Shown here: positions 1 through 9,694 of the stretch, in pieces
Layout: every line of letters starts with the position of its first letter
How positions within the stretch are numbered: the first letter of the stretch is position 1
Assembly (NCBI GenBank): GCA_902624095.1
Contig: CACNWB010000001.1
Coordinates: 62,001-126,000 of the forward strand
Direction of reading: 5' to 3'
From: an uncultured PS1 clade bacterium
Lineage (GTDB): Bacteria > Pseudomonadota > Alphaproteobacteria > RS24
Length of the DNA stretch: 64,000 nucleotides
The notes under the pieces: generated by a model
The model's input: only the letters and a program-made list of their open reading frames with translations
Databases searched by the model: none
Told to the model about the DNA's origin: nothing
Made by a program: the position numbers and the translations under genes

Positions 1-1
1 G

Positions 2-862
2 GTCGCCGGCGCGCCCCAAACGCATATAACGGCAGAAGTTTTTCTGTTCATTACGGTGTTGTCTTTCGTCATCGGGTTCTTGATAATTATTCCGATTGGT
101 GGGGCCGATATGCCCGTGGTTGTATCCATGCTGAATTCCTATTCAGGCTGGGCGGCGGCCGGCATCGGCTTTACACTGTCCAATCTGGCACTGATCATCA
201 CTGGCTCGCTGGTCGGCTCTTCTGGTGCAATCCTGTCCTACATTATGTGCAAAGGCATGAACCGTTCATTTATCTCCGTCATCCTCGGTGGTTTCGGGGC
301 CGATGAAGCCGCCAGCGGACAAGATTATGTCGAGCAGCGCCCAGTCAAGCAGGGAAGTGCTGAGGATGCAGCCTTTATAATGAAAAATGCAGGTTCGGTC
401 ATTATCGTGCCTGGTTATGGCATGGCCGTCGCACAGGCCCAACATGCGCTGCGTGAAATGGTGGATGAACTAAAAAAGAACGGCGTCAAGGTTTCCTACG
501 CCATTCATCCGGTTGCCGGACGCATGCCGGGACACATGAATGTGCTGCTGGCTGAGGCCAATGTGCCTTATGACGAGGTGTTTGAACTGGAAGACATTAA
601 CAGCGAATTTGCCCAAGCCGATGTTGCCTTTGTGATCGGCGCAAATGATGTAACCAATCCATCCGCTAAAACCGATCCAGCAAGCCCGATTTATGGCATG
701 CCGATTCTGGATGTTGAACGCGCAGGCACTGTGCTGTTCATCAAACGTGGCATGGGGTCGGGTTATGCAGGCGTGGAGAATGAATTGTTCTTTCGCGACA
801 ACACCATGATGCTGTTTTCGGATGCTAAGAAAATGGTCGAGAACGTTATCAAGGCTTTCTAG
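2..862 (+). CDS. pntB: NAD(P) transhydrogenase subunit beta, 5'-truncated by window edge
   Basis: C-terminal ~286 residues of the membrane subunit of the proton-translocating transhydrogenase, which moves hydride between NADH and NADP+ using the proton gradient. Reading is open from base 2, so the first in-frame ATG (base 56) is internal. The last membrane helices hold the motif [19 protein letters not shown], followed by the NADP(H)-binding domain III with [45 protein letters not shown] and, near the end, [11 protein letters not shown]. The sequence follows the alphaproteobacterial (Rhodospirillum-type) form closely. pntA genes would lie upstream, outside the window. A strong hairpin terminator follows 30 bases after the stop. 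Confidence 0.97.
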   Translation, partial: VAGAPQTHITAEVFLFITVLSFVIGFLIIIPIGGADMPVVVSMLNSYSGWAAAGIGFTLSNLALIITGSLVGSSGAILSYIMCKGMNRSFISVILGGFGADEAASGQDYVEQRPVKQGSAEDAAFIMKNAGSVIIVPGYGMAVAQAQHALREMVDELKKNGVKVSYAIHPVAGRMPGHMNVLLAEANVPYDEVFELEDINSEFAQADVAFVIGANDVTNPSAKTDPASPIYGMPILDVERAGTVLFIKRGMGSGYAGVENELFFRDNTMMLFSDAKKMVENVIKAF

Positions 863-891
863 CAGCAGCGAACCCAAACATGAAAAACATA

Positions 892-917
892 AAAAAGCGC
901 ATTCGGGGCGCTTTTTC
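892..917. terminator. Bidirectional rho-independent terminator between pntB and rpsU
   Basis: A perfect 9-bp stem (AAAAAGCGC / GCGCTTTTT) closes a 7-base loop. The T-run on the plus strand ends pntB transcription, and the A-run gives the matching T-run on the minus strand for rpsU, which converges on it. Confidence 0.85.
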
Positions 918-949
918 ATTTGCCGGCAACAACCGTAAATTAATCGGGA

Positions 950-1174
950 CTAGTATTTGCGCTTTCCCAGAACCAGCCCTTCACGCTGTGCTGCCTTACG
1001 CGCCAGCTTGCGGACGCGGCGCACACTTTCAGCCTTTTCGCGGGCGCGCTTTTCGGAGGGCTTTTCGTAATGATTGCGCAGCTTCATTTCGCGGAAGACA
1101 CCTTCGCGCTGAAGTTTTTTCTTCAGAACCTTATAGGCCTGATCAACATTATTGTCCCGAACCGAAACTTGCAC
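950..1174 (-). CDS. rpsU: 30S ribosomal protein S21
   Basis: A 74-residue, strongly basic protein of the small ribosomal subunit, with the S21 signature [20 protein letters not shown] at the N-terminus and an Arg/Lys-rich C-terminal half ([19 protein letters not shown]). Length is normal for alphaproteobacteria. The start codon is GTG at 1174-1172, supported by an AAGGAG ribosome binding site 9 bases upstream. It is a single gene convergent with pntB; a hairpin (1205-1230) sits in its 5' leader. Confidence 0.97.
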   Translation of the reverse strand: MQVSVRDNNVDQAYKVLKKKLQREGVFREMKLRNHYEKPSEKRAREKAESVRRVRKLARKAAQREGLVLGKRKY

Positions 1175-1204
1175 GTTTCACCGCTCCTTAGAATAATAGG
1201 GCGC

Positions 1205-1230
1205 AAACGCCCCCGATTGAGGGGGTGTTT
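1205..1230 (-). other. Hairpin in the rpsU 5' leader
   Basis: Inverted repeat AAACGCCCCC / GGGGGTGTTT with a 6-base loop and one G-T pair, lying 31 bases upstream of the rpsU GTG. No T-run follows it on either strand, so it is unlikely to be a terminator. It could be a leader structure that affects rpsU translation or mRNA stability. Function is a guess. Confidence 0.4.
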
Positions 1231-1345
1231 AGCAAACCATGGGCTCAATGTCCACCCCTGTGTTGGCTTTTGCCTAGGAAGAAACATGTCCCTTATCCGG
1301 TAAAAACCGGTTGTATTAACAGCGCGTGCGACCCATATTCAACCC

Positions 1346-2017
1346 ATGGTTTTTGCTTATGACGATACTTATGACGACATTCGTAACGCGGTTCTAAACG
1401 CCGCGCTGCCCGAAATCGCCTTTGATGGCTGGTCGGAAGATGTTTTGGCCCGCGCCGGAAAAGCGGCGGGCATTGATGATAACAGCTTGCATCTGGCCTT
1501 TTCGGGTGGGGTAGGCGATCTGATTGCGGCGTTTTCAAAGTCGGGCGATGTGGCGATGCTGGCCGCGCTCGAGGCGCCCGGTGATATGAAAATTCGCGAC
1601 CGTATCCGCCATGGCGTACGGGTGCGTTTGGAAGCGGATGCCGACCACCGCGAAGCCGCGCGCCGTGCGGCGGGGTGGCTGAGCTTGCCCGGGCGACAGT
1701 TCTTGAGCGGGCGGTTGGCTTATGCCACGGCCGACCATATCTGGCACTGGGCTGGAGACACCGCCACCGATTATAATCACTACTCCAAGCGGCTGATTTT
1801 AAGCGGGGTTCTTGGCGCGACGCGGCTTGTATGGTTCGGCGATGAAAGCGACGGCAATGAAAAAAGCTGGGCGTTTCTTGACCGTCGCATTGAAAATGTC
1901 ATGCAATTTGAAAAAGCCAAAGCAAAATGGGAGGCCGCAACCGACGGCAAAACACCGTTTTCCGACTTTTTGGGCAAGCTGGCGAAACGGCGCTATAAAG
2001 CGCGCTCGGCCTCATAA
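1346..2017 (+). CDS. COQ9-family ubiquinone biosynthesis protein
   Basis: 223 residues. The C-terminal half carries the COQ9 signature: HIWHWAGDTATDYNHYSKR followed by LILSGVLGATRLVWFGDES, then an amphipathic helix. COQ9 proteins have a TetR-like fold, bind lipids and assist the di-iron hydroxylase COQ7 in ubiquinone synthesis; whether the bacterial homologue does the same is inferred. The N-terminal YDDIRNAVLNAALPEIAFDGWS is the helix-turn-helix-like start seen in the family. No strong ribosome binding site precedes the ATG. Convergent with purK, 11 bases apart. Confidence 0.9.
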   Translation: MVFAYDDTYDDIRNAVLNAALPEIAFDGWSEDVLARAGKAAGIDDNSLHLAFSGGVGDLIAAFSKSGDVAMLAALEAPGDMKIRDRIRHGVRVRLEADADHREAARRAAGWLSLPGRQFLSGRLAYATADHIWHWAGDTATDYNHYSKRLILSGVLGATRLVWFGDESDGNEKSWAFLDRRIENVMQFEKAKAKWEAATDGKTPFSDFLGKLAKRRYKARSAS

Positions 2018-2028
2018 GGCTTCAATTT

Positions 2029-3105
2029 TCAGTTTTTGGAAAGCGGTGACAAGCGCACAATGTGGCCCATTTTACGCTCTTTGCGCGCTTGCGGCTTGCC
2101 GTATAAATGCACGCATGTGTCGGGGCTGCCGACAAATTCGGTCCAATTGTCGATTTCATGGCCCAGAATATTTGTCATTTCACCATGGCTGTGCGGGGCG
2201 GTCGTGCCCAGCGGCCAGCCGGTAATAGCCCTGATATGCTGTTCGAACTGACCCACCGCGCAGGCATCTGCCGTGACATGGCCGGAATTGTGCACGCGCG
2301 GAGCAATTTCATTGATAATCAGACCCTCGGCCGTTTCGAATAATTCGACCCCCAAAATGCCGACATAATCGAGCCGCGCGACAAGGGTTTCGCCAATATG
2401 TCGGGCGGCTTCGGCCTGGCTTGCATCGACCTCGGCGGGCATGATTGAGCGGCGCAGAATATGGTTTTCGTGTTGGTTCTCGATCGGCGGATAGCAGGCG
2501 GTCTGCCCGTCTGCCCCGCGCGCGATAATGACGGATAATTCGCGGCTAAACGGAATAATGCGCTCCAAAATAGCCGGCTGTGCCAGCATTTCCATGCTTT
2601 TCTGACGAAAGTCCGTATCGGCATCAATGCGCCATTGGCCCTTGCCGTCATATCCAAAGCGCCGGGTTTTCACAATGCCGGTGCCGCCAAACATAGCTAG
2701 ACCTTCTTCCAACGCGTCTTGGTCGCCTAGGTCGACAAAATCGGCAACCGGCAGGCCCTGTTCGCGAATGAAGGTTTTTTCCGTGAGGCGGTCTCCCGAA
2801 ATGCGCAGAGCACTGACCGGTGGCAAAACACGGGCGGAAATCGTATCCAGAGCATCGGCAGGTATGTTTTCAAATTCGTAAGTGATGACATCCGTGGCCG
2901 CCACAAGCTCGCGCAGGCCCGCAATATCATTATATGCGGTGCAAATAAAGCGATTGCAAACTTGCGCGGCGGGGGCGTCTTCGTCAGGAGCCAGTACGAC
3001 CGTGCGAAGCCCCAATTTGGCGGCGGCCTGACACATCATCCGACCAAGTTGCCCGCCTCCGATGATGCCGATTGTGGCACCCGGTTTGCGCGGCTCACGC
3101 GTCAC
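2029..3105 (-). CDS. purK: 5-(carboxyamino)imidazole ribonucleotide synthase
   Basis: ATP-grasp enzyme of purine synthesis, about 358 residues. It carboxylates AIR with ATP and bicarbonate to N5-CAIR, the substrate of PurE. The N-terminal nucleotide-binding motif is [20 protein letters not shown]; further marks are [21 protein letters not shown] and the C-terminal [15 protein letters not shown]. The GTG at 3105 is preferred: it has an AGAGG site 6 bases upstream and overlaps the purE stop by 11 bases, giving translational coupling. A longer reading to 3153 would add a proline-rich tail absent from the family. Confidence 0.96.
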   Translation of the reverse strand: MTREPRKPGATIGIIGGGQLGRMMCQAAAKLGLRTVVLAPDEDAPAAQVCNRFICTAYNDIAGLRELVAATDVITYEFENIPADALDTISARVLPPVSALRISGDRLTEKTFIREQGLPVADFVDLGDQDALEEGLAMFGGTGIVKTRRFGYDGKGQWRIDADTDFRQKSMEMLAQPAILERIIPFSRELSVIIARGADGQTACYPPIENQHENHILRRSIMPAEVDASQAEAARHIGETLVARLDYVGILGVELFETAEGLIINEIAPRVHNSGHVTADACAVGQFEQHIRAITGWPLGTTAPHSHGEMTNILGHEIDNWTEFVGSPDTCVHLYGKPQARKERKMGHIVRLSPLSKN

Positions 3106-3586
3106 GTGGCACCTCTTCAACGGAGGCGGTGCGGGCCGCCCGCCAAGCCGCAAGGCGCACTTCTAAATCCGGGTCGAAACCGGCTAGCACCGCTGCGGCC
3201 AGTAATGCGGCATTGGTGGCACCGGCCTCGCCAATCGCCAGTGTTCCGACCGGTACACCAGCAGGCATTTGCACAATCGATAAAAGCGAGTCCTGTCCCG
3301 AAAGCGCCTTTGACTGCACTGGCACGCCGAAAACCGGCACGGTGGTCATGGCTGCAACCATGCCCGGCAAGTGTGCCGCGCCGCCGGCCCCGGCGATAAT
3401 GACCTTCAGCCCCCGCGCGCGCGCCGTTTTGGCATATTCTACCAACCGGTCGGGCGTGCGATGCGCCGACACGATTTGGCAGGCATGTGAAATTTCCAAT
3501 TGTTCCAGAATTTCGGCAGCGTGCTTCATCGTCGTCCAGTCAGACTGACTGCCCATTATCACCCCGACATCTACCTGTTCAGTCAT
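3095..3586 (-). CDS. purE: N5-carboxyaminoimidazole ribonucleotide mutase
   Basis: 163 residues, class I PurE. It moves the carboxyl group of N5-CAIR from N5 to C4 to give CAIR. Signature segments: [11 protein letters not shown] near the N-terminus, the SAHRTPDR loop holding the catalytic histidine, and [16 protein letters not shown]. First gene of a purE-purK operon with an 11-base overlap. DUF465 starts divergently about 130 bases away. Confidence 0.97.
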   Translation of the reverse strand: MTEQVDVGVIMGSQSDWTTMKHAAEILEQLEISHACQIVSAHRTPDRLVEYAKTARARGLKVIIAGAGGAAHLPGMVAAMTTVPVFGVPVQSKALSGQDSLLSIVQMPAGVPVGTLAIGEAGATNAALLAAAVLAGFDPDLEVRLAAWRAARTASVEEVPRDA

Positions 3587-3716
3587 GGCTATACCCTTTC
3601 CCCCAGGTCAGGAAAGAGCGGAGTTAAGCCGATTTGATGGATCGTTTCAAGAACATTTCAAAAATTTATGGACTCGCGCCCGTCAGTTTGACAACATTGA
3701 AAGCACGGAGGTTTCC

Positions 3717-3887
3717 ATGACCACAGACGCACGGTTGGCCAGCTTGCATCGTTTGCATCAACAAGTTGAGCTGGAATTGGCGGAAGCACTTTCCCATAAA
3801 TCGACAGATGAGAGCGATATAAAAAAACTGAAATTACGGAAACTCGCAATCAAGCAGCAAATGGAAAAATTGCGGTTATCAGATTAG
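3717..3887 (+). CDS. DUF465 (YdcH-like) small coiled-coil protein
   Basis: A 56-residue charged helical protein with the DUF465 pattern: LASLHRLHQQVELELAEA followed by DIKKLKLRKLAIKQQMEKL. The ATG at 3717 is chosen over the upstream in-frame start because of a GGAGG site 6 bases before it and because the family begins here. Function of the family is not established. The stop overlaps the convergent trcR-like stop in a 4-base TTAG. Confidence 0.88.
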   Translation: MTTDARLASLHRLHQQVELELAEALSHKSTDESDIKKLKLRKLAIKQQMEKLRLSD

Positions 3888-4642
3888 TCTCCGAACACAT
3901 CTTCGGGGCGCAGATCGTCAAGATTGCGCGGTTCCGAGGCGGTGTCTGCCGCCTTTGACGCGGGTTCAACCGGCTCGGAGGTGGCGCCCAAATCACTGCT
4001 GCTGCCAGTAATCGGGCTAGCACTCGGCGTGGCGCCAATGGCGATTGTCTCGGCGGCATCTTTCAGCACCTCGCCGGTATTGCCCTGTTCCTTGGAAAGT
4101 TTGGCGAGACGGCGTTGTTCGCGCAAGGCCGCCTTCGCAACGACTTCATCGAGCTCAATCTGCGTGCACAGACCCAATGTCACTGGATCGGTTGGGGTAA
4201 TATTGCTAATATTCCAATGCGAGCGGTCGCGAATGCTTTGAATGGTCGGCTTTGTTGTGCCGACAAGTCTTGAGATTTCGGAATCGCGCAATTCGACATG
4301 GTTACGTACTAGCCAGGCAATGGCGTCGGGGCGCTCCTGGCGTTTTGACAGGGGAGTATATTTCGTCGTTTTGCGAGGTTTTCCGACCGGAATATCACGT
4401 TTGCTGTCGGCGATTTGCAATTCGCTTGTCGGGTCTTCTTGACAGCGTTCAATTTCGCTGCGCGTCAGCTGGCCACTGCTTATCGGGTCCATGCCCTTAA
4501 TGCCTTGTGCAACGTCACCATTGGCGATGCCCTTGACTTCGAGCGGATGCAAACCGCAGAAAAGAGCTATTTGGTCGAAGGTTAGGGCCGTATTGTCGAT
4601 CAACCATACGGCTGTGGCTTTGGGCATAAGAGGCGTGGTCAT
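3884..4642 (-). CDS. DUF1013 family cell-cycle transcriptional regulator (TrcR-like)
   Basis: 252 residues. The N-terminus (MPKATAVWLIDNTALTFDQI then FCGLHPLEVKGIADGD-like residues) and the central RPDAIAWLVRNHVELRDSEI plus VGTTKPTIQSIRDRSHWN are diagnostic for DUF1013, an alphaproteobacterial family with two helix-turn-helix-like regions. The Caulobacter member TrcR binds RNA polymerase and acts in cell-cycle transcription; that role is carried over by homology. The C-terminal ~60 residues are low-complexity (Ser/Ala/Glu). A sigma-70-like promoter is seen upstream (4723-4750). Confidence 0.9.
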   Translation of the reverse strand: MTTPLMPKATAVWLIDNTALTFDQIALFCGLHPLEVKGIANGDVAQGIKGMDPISSGQLTRSEIERCQEDPTSELQIADSKRDIPVGKPRKTTKYTPLSKRQERPDAIAWLVRNHVELRDSEISRLVGTTKPTIQSIRDRSHWNISNITPTDPVTLGLCTQIELDEVVAKAALREQRRLAKLSKEQGNTGEVLKDAAETIAIGATPSASPITGSSSDLGATSEPVEPASKAADTASEPRNLDDLRPEDVFGD

Positions 4643-4722
4643 GGGCTTCTCCGTTCACCGCAAGCGTTTTTGCAGCAAGGCTTTATGCATCCTGAAAACG
4701 CTATGACGGGATAAGCGAAGTA

Positions 4723-4750
4723 TATATAACGAACCACCTCCCTCTGCAAA
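4723..4750 (-). promoter_or_regulatory. Candidate sigma-70 promoter of the trcR-like gene
   Basis: On the minus strand TTTGCA (4750-4745), a 16-base spacer and TATATA (4728-4723), about 80 bases upstream of the start codon. Only the sequence match supports it. Confidence 0.45.
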
Positions 4751-4756
4751 GGTTTT

Positions 4757-5773
4757 TTAACCCTCGCAATCGAGTATGATTTTGCCAATGTGTCGGCTGG
4801 TTTCCATCAGGCTTTGCGCGGCACCGGCTTCGCCGAGCGGAAACACACTGTCGACAATCGGTTTTATCTCTTTGCCGACCAGCGGCCAGATTTTTTCTCT
4901 GATTATATCGGTCAGGCGGGTTTTTTCCGGAATGGGCCGAGCGCGCAAGGTGGAGCCAGTCAGGGTCAGGTTTTTGAGCATTACGGGCAGCATATCAATC
5001 TCGGCGCGCGCGCCCTCGAGATGGGCAATATTGACGATGCGCCCGCCGCGCGCCGCGGCTGCAATATTGCGCTGAAAATAGCTGCCGCCCACTATATCTA
5101 GGATGAGATTGGCCCCTTGACCGTCGGTCAGTGTGGCAATGGCGGCTTCAAAATCGCTGTTTTTGTAATTGATGGTGAGGTCGGCACCCAGTTTTTCACA
5201 AAAATCGCATTTTTCGTCCGTTCCGGCAGTGGAGGCTACAATCGCACCGAAATGTTTCGCCATTTGAATTGCGGTTGTGCCAATGCCGCTGGAGCCGCCA
5301 TGTATGAGCAGTGTTTGACCGGCGCTCAGTCCGCCCAGTTCAAACACATTAGCCCAGACCGTGTAAATGGTTTCGGGCAGGGCGGCAGCCTCGGTAAAGC
5401 TAATATTTTTGGGAATTTCGAGCGCATGGTCTTCATGCACAAGCCCGTATTCGGCATAGCCACCGCCGGCCACCAAAGCAGCCACGCGCGCGCCAACCTG
5501 CCAGCGCGTGACGCCCGACCCGCAGGCCACGATCGTTCCGGCAAGTTCCAGCCCCATAATATCCGATGCGCCGGTCGGCGGCGGATAAAACCCCATGCGC
5601 TGGTAACAATCGCCGCGATTGACACCGGCCGCACCGATTTTGACGAGAATTTCATGTGTATCGGGGCGTGGCATGTCATGCTCGGCAAGCGAGAGCGAAC
5701 CCGGACTTTTGTCTTCGCCAATACTGATTGCGCTCATTTTTTCGGGAATTTCATCTGCAATTTCTATTGTCAT
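4757..5773 (-). CDS. NAD(P)H-quinone oxidoreductase, zinc-independent MDR family (PIG3-like)
   Basis: 338 residues, medium-chain dehydrogenase/reductase fold. The N-terminal GroES-like domain has AAGVNRGDCYQRMGFYPPP and PGLELAG-like MGLELAGTIVACGSGV. The Rossmann domain has the NADPH-binding LIHGGSSGIGTTAIQMAKHF. No structural-zinc cysteine cluster is present, as expected for the quinone oxidoreductase branch. It probably reduces quinones or small carbonyls with NADPH. Same strand as the trcR-like gene, 114 bases upstream of it, so likely its own unit. Confidence 0.9.
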   Translation of the reverse strand: MTIEIADEIPEKMSAISIGEDKSPGSLSLAEHDMPRPDTHEILVKIGAAGVNRGDCYQRMGFYPPPTGASDIMGLELAGTIVACGSGVTRWQVGARVAALVAGGGYAEYGLVHEDHALEIPKNISFTEAAALPETIYTVWANVFELGGLSAGQTLLIHGGSSGIGTTAIQMAKHFGAIVASTAGTDEKCDFCEKLGADLTINYKNSDFEAAIATLTDGQGANLILDIVGGSYFQRNIAAAARGGRIVNIAHLEGARAEIDMLPVMLKNLTLTGSTLRARPIPEKTRLTDIIREKIWPLVGKEIKPIVDSVFPLGEAGAAQSLMETSRHIGKIILDCEG

Positions 5774-5830
5774 GATCTGCTCCTGATTGGCATAATCTTA
5801 TGTCGGACGTTACGGGAAAAAGGGTAGGGC

Positions 5831-6022
5831 ATGGAAGAAGAAACGCCAAATTCAGCTGGATCGCAGCTGGGCGATTTGCTGGCAGAAGATTTGAGCCCGA
5901 TGGGTCTGGAAGAATTGACCGCGCGTATCGACGCGCTGGAGAGCGAGATTGCGAGATGTCGCGCGATTATTGAAAGCAAAAAAAGCTTGCACAGCGATGC
6001 GGAAGCAATTTTTCAAAAATAA
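5831..6022 (+). CDS. DUF1192 family small protein
   Basis: 63 residues. The core LLAEDLSPMGLEELTARIDALESEIARCRAIIESK is the DUF1192 pattern: a Leu-Ser motif followed by a coiled-coil helix. An AGGG site precedes the ATG. The family is restricted largely to alphaproteobacteria and has no settled function. It converges on rpmE with an 8-base gap. Confidence 0.85.
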   Translation: MEEETPNSAGSQLGDLLAEDLSPMGLEELTARIDALESEIARCRAIIESKKSLHSDAEAIFQK

Positions 6023-6030
6023 GCGGGTGG

Positions 6031-6252
6031 TCAGCCGATAAAGCTGTCGAATTTCTTGTTGAATCTGCTCACTCGACCGCCACGGTCAACCAGCGTTTGC
6101 GACCCTTTAGTCCATGCTGGGTGGGTGGTCGGGTCAATGTCGAGCGTCAGCGTCGCGCCTTCTTCACCAAAAGTCGAGCGTGTCTGGTAGCTGGTTCCGT
6201 CAGTCATAGCAACGGTTATTATGTGGTATTCGGGATGAATATCTTTTTTCAT
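6031..6252 (-). CDS. rpmE: 50S ribosomal protein L31 (zinc-free type)
   Basis: 73 residues of the large ribosomal subunit. Family marks are [19 protein letters not shown], the [10 protein letters not shown] segment and [13 protein letters not shown] near the end. The cysteine pairs of the zinc-binding L31 are absent, as in most alphaproteobacteria. ATG at 6252 is chosen over the longer reading to 6339 because it has an AGAGGA site and fits the family start. Confidence 0.95.
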   Translation of the reverse strand: MKKDIHPEYHIITVAMTDGTSYQTRSTFGEEGATLTLDIDPTTHPAWTKGSQTLVDRGGRVSRFNKKFDSFIG

Positions 6253-6422
6253 CACGCATTCCTCTAGTCTCTGACCAGTTCTATAACCGACATGGGGGCG
6301 ATGTGCAAGCCTGAAGACAAGAAAACCGACCTGGGCCATCGCGTCCTATGCGCGGAACATGGGCTGGAACCGATCCCGTGATAAAGCTATATAGAATGCA
6401 ATCGCAGCGTCAGGGAAAAACG

Positions 6423-8240
6423 GTGAGCCGCAACACCTCAGCAGATATAGTCGCTCAGCAGGAAGACGAAGCCGGACGTCGGCCACGGGCGCGCAAGGTC
6501 AGGCCGCTTCTGGCGCTTGTGCCGTTTATTGTTAAATTTCCGGGCATGATTGCCGGCGCGCTCATAGCGCTGGTCATGGCGACGCTGGCGACGCTGGTCA
6601 TGCCGATTGCCGTGCGCTTAATGATTGATAATGGGTTTTCGCGCGATGATGCGGGCTCGATAGACAGCTATTTTCTTGCCTTGCTGGTTGTCGCCATTGT
6701 TCTGGGCGTGGCCACCGCCACCCGCTTTTTTTTCGTATCTTGGATTGGCGAGCGCGTGACAGCCGATTTGCGCCAGGCCGTTTACGCCCATATCACGCGG
6801 CTGAGCCCGGTGTTTTTCGAGGTCACGCGCACCGGGGAGGTGCTGTCGCGGCTGACCGCCGATACCACGCTGATAAAATCGGTGGTTGGGTCTTCGGCCT
6901 CGATTGCCCTGCGCAATCTGTTCATGTTTATCGGTTCCGCCATCATGCTGGTTTATACAAGTCCGGCCTTGAGCGGCGTTGCAGCGCTCACACTGCCGGC
7001 GATCATTGTGCCGATGATTGTTTTTGGCCGAGTGGTGCGACGTTTGGCGCGCGCCAGCCAAGACAGAATTTCCGACACCAGCGCGCATGCCGCCGAAACC
7101 ATTTCCGCCATGCAGACCGTGCAGTCTTTCACCCATGAGGTCGAAGACCGACGCGTTTACGCAACAGCTGTTGAAAGGTCCTTCGATACCGCAAAATTGA
7201 GCATTCTCGCACGCTCCGGCATGACGGCGACTGCCGTTGTGCTGGTTTTCGCCGGTGTGGTAGGCATTTTATGGGTCGGCGCGCAAAATGTTGTACAGGG
7301 CACCATGACCGCCGGCACGCTGGGCCAGTTTATCATTTACGCGGTTTTGTGCGCCACCTCCATTGGTACGCTGTCGGAAGTGTGGGGCGAAGTGCAACTG
7401 GCCGCCGGCGCGACCGAGCGTCTGGTTGAAATTTTGCAGGTAACACCGCAAATCACAGCCCCAGCCAACCCTGTCGCAATCGCCCAGCCAGTGCGCGGGC
7501 TTATTGGTTTTGACAATGTAAGTTTTAGCTATCCGACCCGGCCCGAAATATCGGCCTTGAACGGGTTCTCGCTGCAGGTTTCTCCGGGCGAAACCTTGGC
7601 GCTGGTGGGCGCATCGGGCGCCGGCAAAAGTACGGTGTTTCAGCTTTTGTCTCGGTTTTACGACCCGCAGCACGGAGAAATCACACTAGACGGGGTTGCC
7701 CTGCAATCTGCAGAGCCGGCGGATGTGCGCGCGGCATTGGCCGTGGTGCCGCAGGAAACGGTTATTTTTGCCAAATCGGCATTTGAAAATATCCGCTTTG
7801 GCCGCCCTGACGCATCGCGGGCTGATGTGATTGCCGCCGCTCATGCCGCCCAGGCGCATGAATTTCTCGAACGCCTGCCGGAGGGCTATGACACCGAGCT
7901 TGGCGAGCGGGGGTTTACATTGTCGGGCGGGCAACGTCAGCGCATTGCCATTGCGCGTGCTATTTTGCGCGCCGCACCGGTATTATTGCTGGATGAGGCA
8001 ACAAGCGCGCTTGACGCGGAAAGCGAAGTGCTGGTGCAAAAGGCGCTTGCCAATCTGATGGTCGACAAGACAACGCTAGTCATCGCGCACAGTATGGCTA
8101 CGGTTTTGAAGGCCGACCGCATCGTTGTGATGGCTGAGGGTCAAATCATTGCCAGCGGACGCCACGACACCCTGCTTGCAGAGGACGGGCTTTATGCGCG
8201 TTTGGTCGAATTGCAATTCGGGCGTCTCGCGGCCGAATAA
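6423..8240 (+). CDS. ABC transporter, fused membrane and ATPase domains (lipid/multidrug exporter type)
   Basis: About 605 residues, a half-transporter that should work as a dimer in the inner membrane. The first ~330 residues hold six membrane helices. The ATPase domain has Walker [13 protein letters not shown], the signature [17 protein letters not shown], Walker [17 protein letters not shown] and the switch histidine in [10 protein letters not shown]. This is the MsbA/BmrA-like exporter architecture; the substrate cannot be told. GTG 6423 has a GGGA site; in-frame ATGs at 6348 and 6396 lack one but are possible. Divergent from rpmE. Confidence 0.92.
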   Translation: MSRNTSADIVAQQEDEAGRRPRARKVRPLLALVPFIVKFPGMIAGALIALVMATLATLVMPIAVRLMIDNGFSRDDAGSIDSYFLALLVVAIVLGVATATRFFFVSWIGERVTADLRQAVYAHITRLSPVFFEVTRTGEVLSRLTADTTLIKSVVGSSASIALRNLFMFIGSAIMLVYTSPALSGVAALTLPAIIVPMIVFGRVVRRLARASQDRISDTSAHAAETISAMQTVQSFTHEVEDRRVYATAVERSFDTAKLSILARSGMTATAVVLVFAGVVGILWVGAQNVVQGTMTAGTLGQFIIYAVLCATSIGTLSEVWGEVQLAAGATERLVEILQVTPQITAPANPVAIAQPVRGLIGFDNVSFSYPTRPEISALNGFSLQVSPGETLALVGASGAGKSTVFQLLSRFYDPQHGEITLDGVALQSAEPADVRAALAVVPQETVIFAKSAFENIRFGRPDASRADVIAAAHAAQAHEFLERLPEGYDTELGERGFTLSGGQRQRIAIARAILRAAPVLLLDEATSALDAESEVLVQKALANLMVDKTTLVIAHSMATVLKADRIVVMAEGQIIASGRHDTLLAEDGLYARLVELQFGRLAAE

Positions 8241-8256
8241 GGCGCGCGCCAAAAAC

Positions 8257-9042
8257 TTAGGCCAAATTTTTCAACAAATCGCCGTGCAGGGCTTCATTGG
8301 CAACGACAATATTGCCCGTCTCGAAAATTTTGGAACCGTTTTTCAAATCCGAAACAAGCCCGCCCGCCTCGCGGCAGATAACAATGCCGGCGGCCATATC
8401 CCACGGCGCAAGCCCGCGTTCCCAAAACCCGTCAACGCGACCGGCGGCGACAAAAGCCAGATCCAGCGCGGCTGCTCCAAAGCGGCGAATACCTGAGACT
8501 TTTGGCAGGAGCGTTTCCATTTCGGTGATGAATTCGGCGCGTCCGGCGCGTTCGCCATGTGGGGCGCCGCAGGCAAAAACGGCGTCTGACAGGCGATTGC
8601 GGCCGCCGACACGCAGGCGGGTATTGTGTGAAAACGCGCCCTGTCCGCGCTCGGCAGAAAACATTTCATCCGTCACCGGATTATAAATCAGCCCGGCGAC
8701 GAGGCGACCTTCTCGCTCAAGCGCGATGGAAATGGCAAAATGGGGAATGCCATGCATGAAATTGGTGGTGCCGTCGAGAGGGTCAACAATCCAGCGATGA
8801 GTTTTGTCCGTGCCTTCTATCTCGCCGCTTTCTTCCATCAGCAAGCCATATCCGGGCCGGGCTTTTTTTAGCTCTTCGAGAATGATGCTTTCGGCTTTCA
8901 AATCGGCGTTTGTCACGAAATCGCCAGGGCCTTTTTGCGACACTTGCAATTTTTCAATTTCACCGAAATCTCGGCGCAGGGCACGGCCGGCTTTTTCGGC
9001 AGCCGCGCGCATGACATTCAAACTGGCTGATTGTATGCCCAT
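8257..9042 (-). CDS. suhB: Inositol monophosphatase family protein (SuhB-like)
   Basis: 261 residues, Mg-dependent, Li-sensitive phosphatase family acting on inositol-1-phosphate or similar sugar phosphates; SuhB homologues also take part in rRNA antitermination. Metal-site motifs are EESGEIEG (Glu), WIVDPLDGTTNFMHG (Asp-Asp) and APWDMAAGIVICREAGG near the end. It starts 3 bases after the efp stop, so the two form an operon. SuhB in the strict sense versus a general phosphatase cannot be separated by sequence alone. Confidence 0.92.
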   Translation of the reverse strand: MGIQSASLNVMRAAAEKAGRALRRDFGEIEKLQVSQKGPGDFVTNADLKAESIILEELKKARPGYGLLMEESGEIEGTDKTHRWIVDPLDGTTNFMHGIPHFAISIALEREGRLVAGLIYNPVTDEMFSAERGQGAFSHNTRLRVGGRNRLSDAVFACGAPHGERAGRAEFITEMETLLPKVSGIRRFGAAALDLAFVAAGRVDGFWERGLAPWDMAAGIVICREAGGLVSDLKNGSKIFETGNIVVANEALHGDLLKNLA

Positions 9043-9045
9043 GCC

Positions 9046-9609
9046 TTAATCAGCGCGCTTGATGTAGGTGACTTCGTTGGTGTCGACCACGATTTTGTCA
9101 CCGACTTCAACAAAAGGTGGCACCATAATCCGCACGCCGTTTTTAAGCATGGCCGGCTTGTTTGAGGAAGCCGCGGTCTGGCCTTTGACGACCGGTTCGG
9201 TCTCGCTGACCTGTAGCGTCACCTGATCAGGCAGGCGCACACCAATCGGGCGGCCTTCATGGCTTTCCACCACCACCATCATGCCATCTTGCAAAAAGGC
9301 AGCGCGCTCGCCGACAAAATCGCTCTGTAATTCAATCTGCTCGTAGCTGTCGGTATTCATAAATACTAGCATGCCGTCGGCTTCATAAAGAAACTGATAG
9401 TCGTTTTGCTCTAACCGCACGCGCTCAACTGTCTCGGATGAGCGAAAGCGCTCGTTCAATTTCGATCCATTCAGCAAGTTTTTCAGTTCGACCTGGGCAA
9501 AGGCACCACCCTTGCCCGGTTTTACATGCTGAAGTTTAGCGACCGCCCACAGGCTGCCATTGTGCTGGATAACATTTCCGGGGCGGATTTCATTGCCATT
9601 GATTTTCAC
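9046..9609 (-). CDS. efp: Elongation factor P
   Basis: 187 residues. EF-P relieves ribosome stalling at polyproline. The three-barrel protein starts [14 protein letters not shown]; the tip loop [11 protein letters not shown] presents Lys33, equivalent to the modified Lys34 of E. coli EF-P. The C-terminal oligonucleotide-binding-type domain ends [20 protein letters not shown]. The start is GTG (9609-9607) with GAGG ten bases upstream. No EpmA/EpmB modification genes are present in the window. Confidence 0.96.
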   Translation of the reverse strand: MKINGNEIRPGNVIQHNGSLWAVAKLQHVKPGKGGAFAQVELKNLLNGSKLNERFRSSETVERVRLEQNDYQFLYEADGMLVFMNTDSYEQIELQSDFVGERAAFLQDGMMVVVESHEGRPIGVRLPDQVTLQVSETEPVVKGQTAASSNKPAMLKNGVRIMVPPFVEVGDKIVVDTNEVTYIKRAD

Positions 9610-9694
9610 TGCTCAAACCTCAAAGCCACTTGGGCTCTGATAGCATGCGGAGGTCGATTGAAAAAGCAAATTTACGGTGTGTTTTGACATGCGC

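Noticed and set aside
2-120. Apparent large internal deletion in pntB when compared with the E. coli protein
   Set aside because: The segment before IGGADMPVV matches the last loop and helix of Rhodospirillum-type PntB. The gene is simply cut by the window edge.
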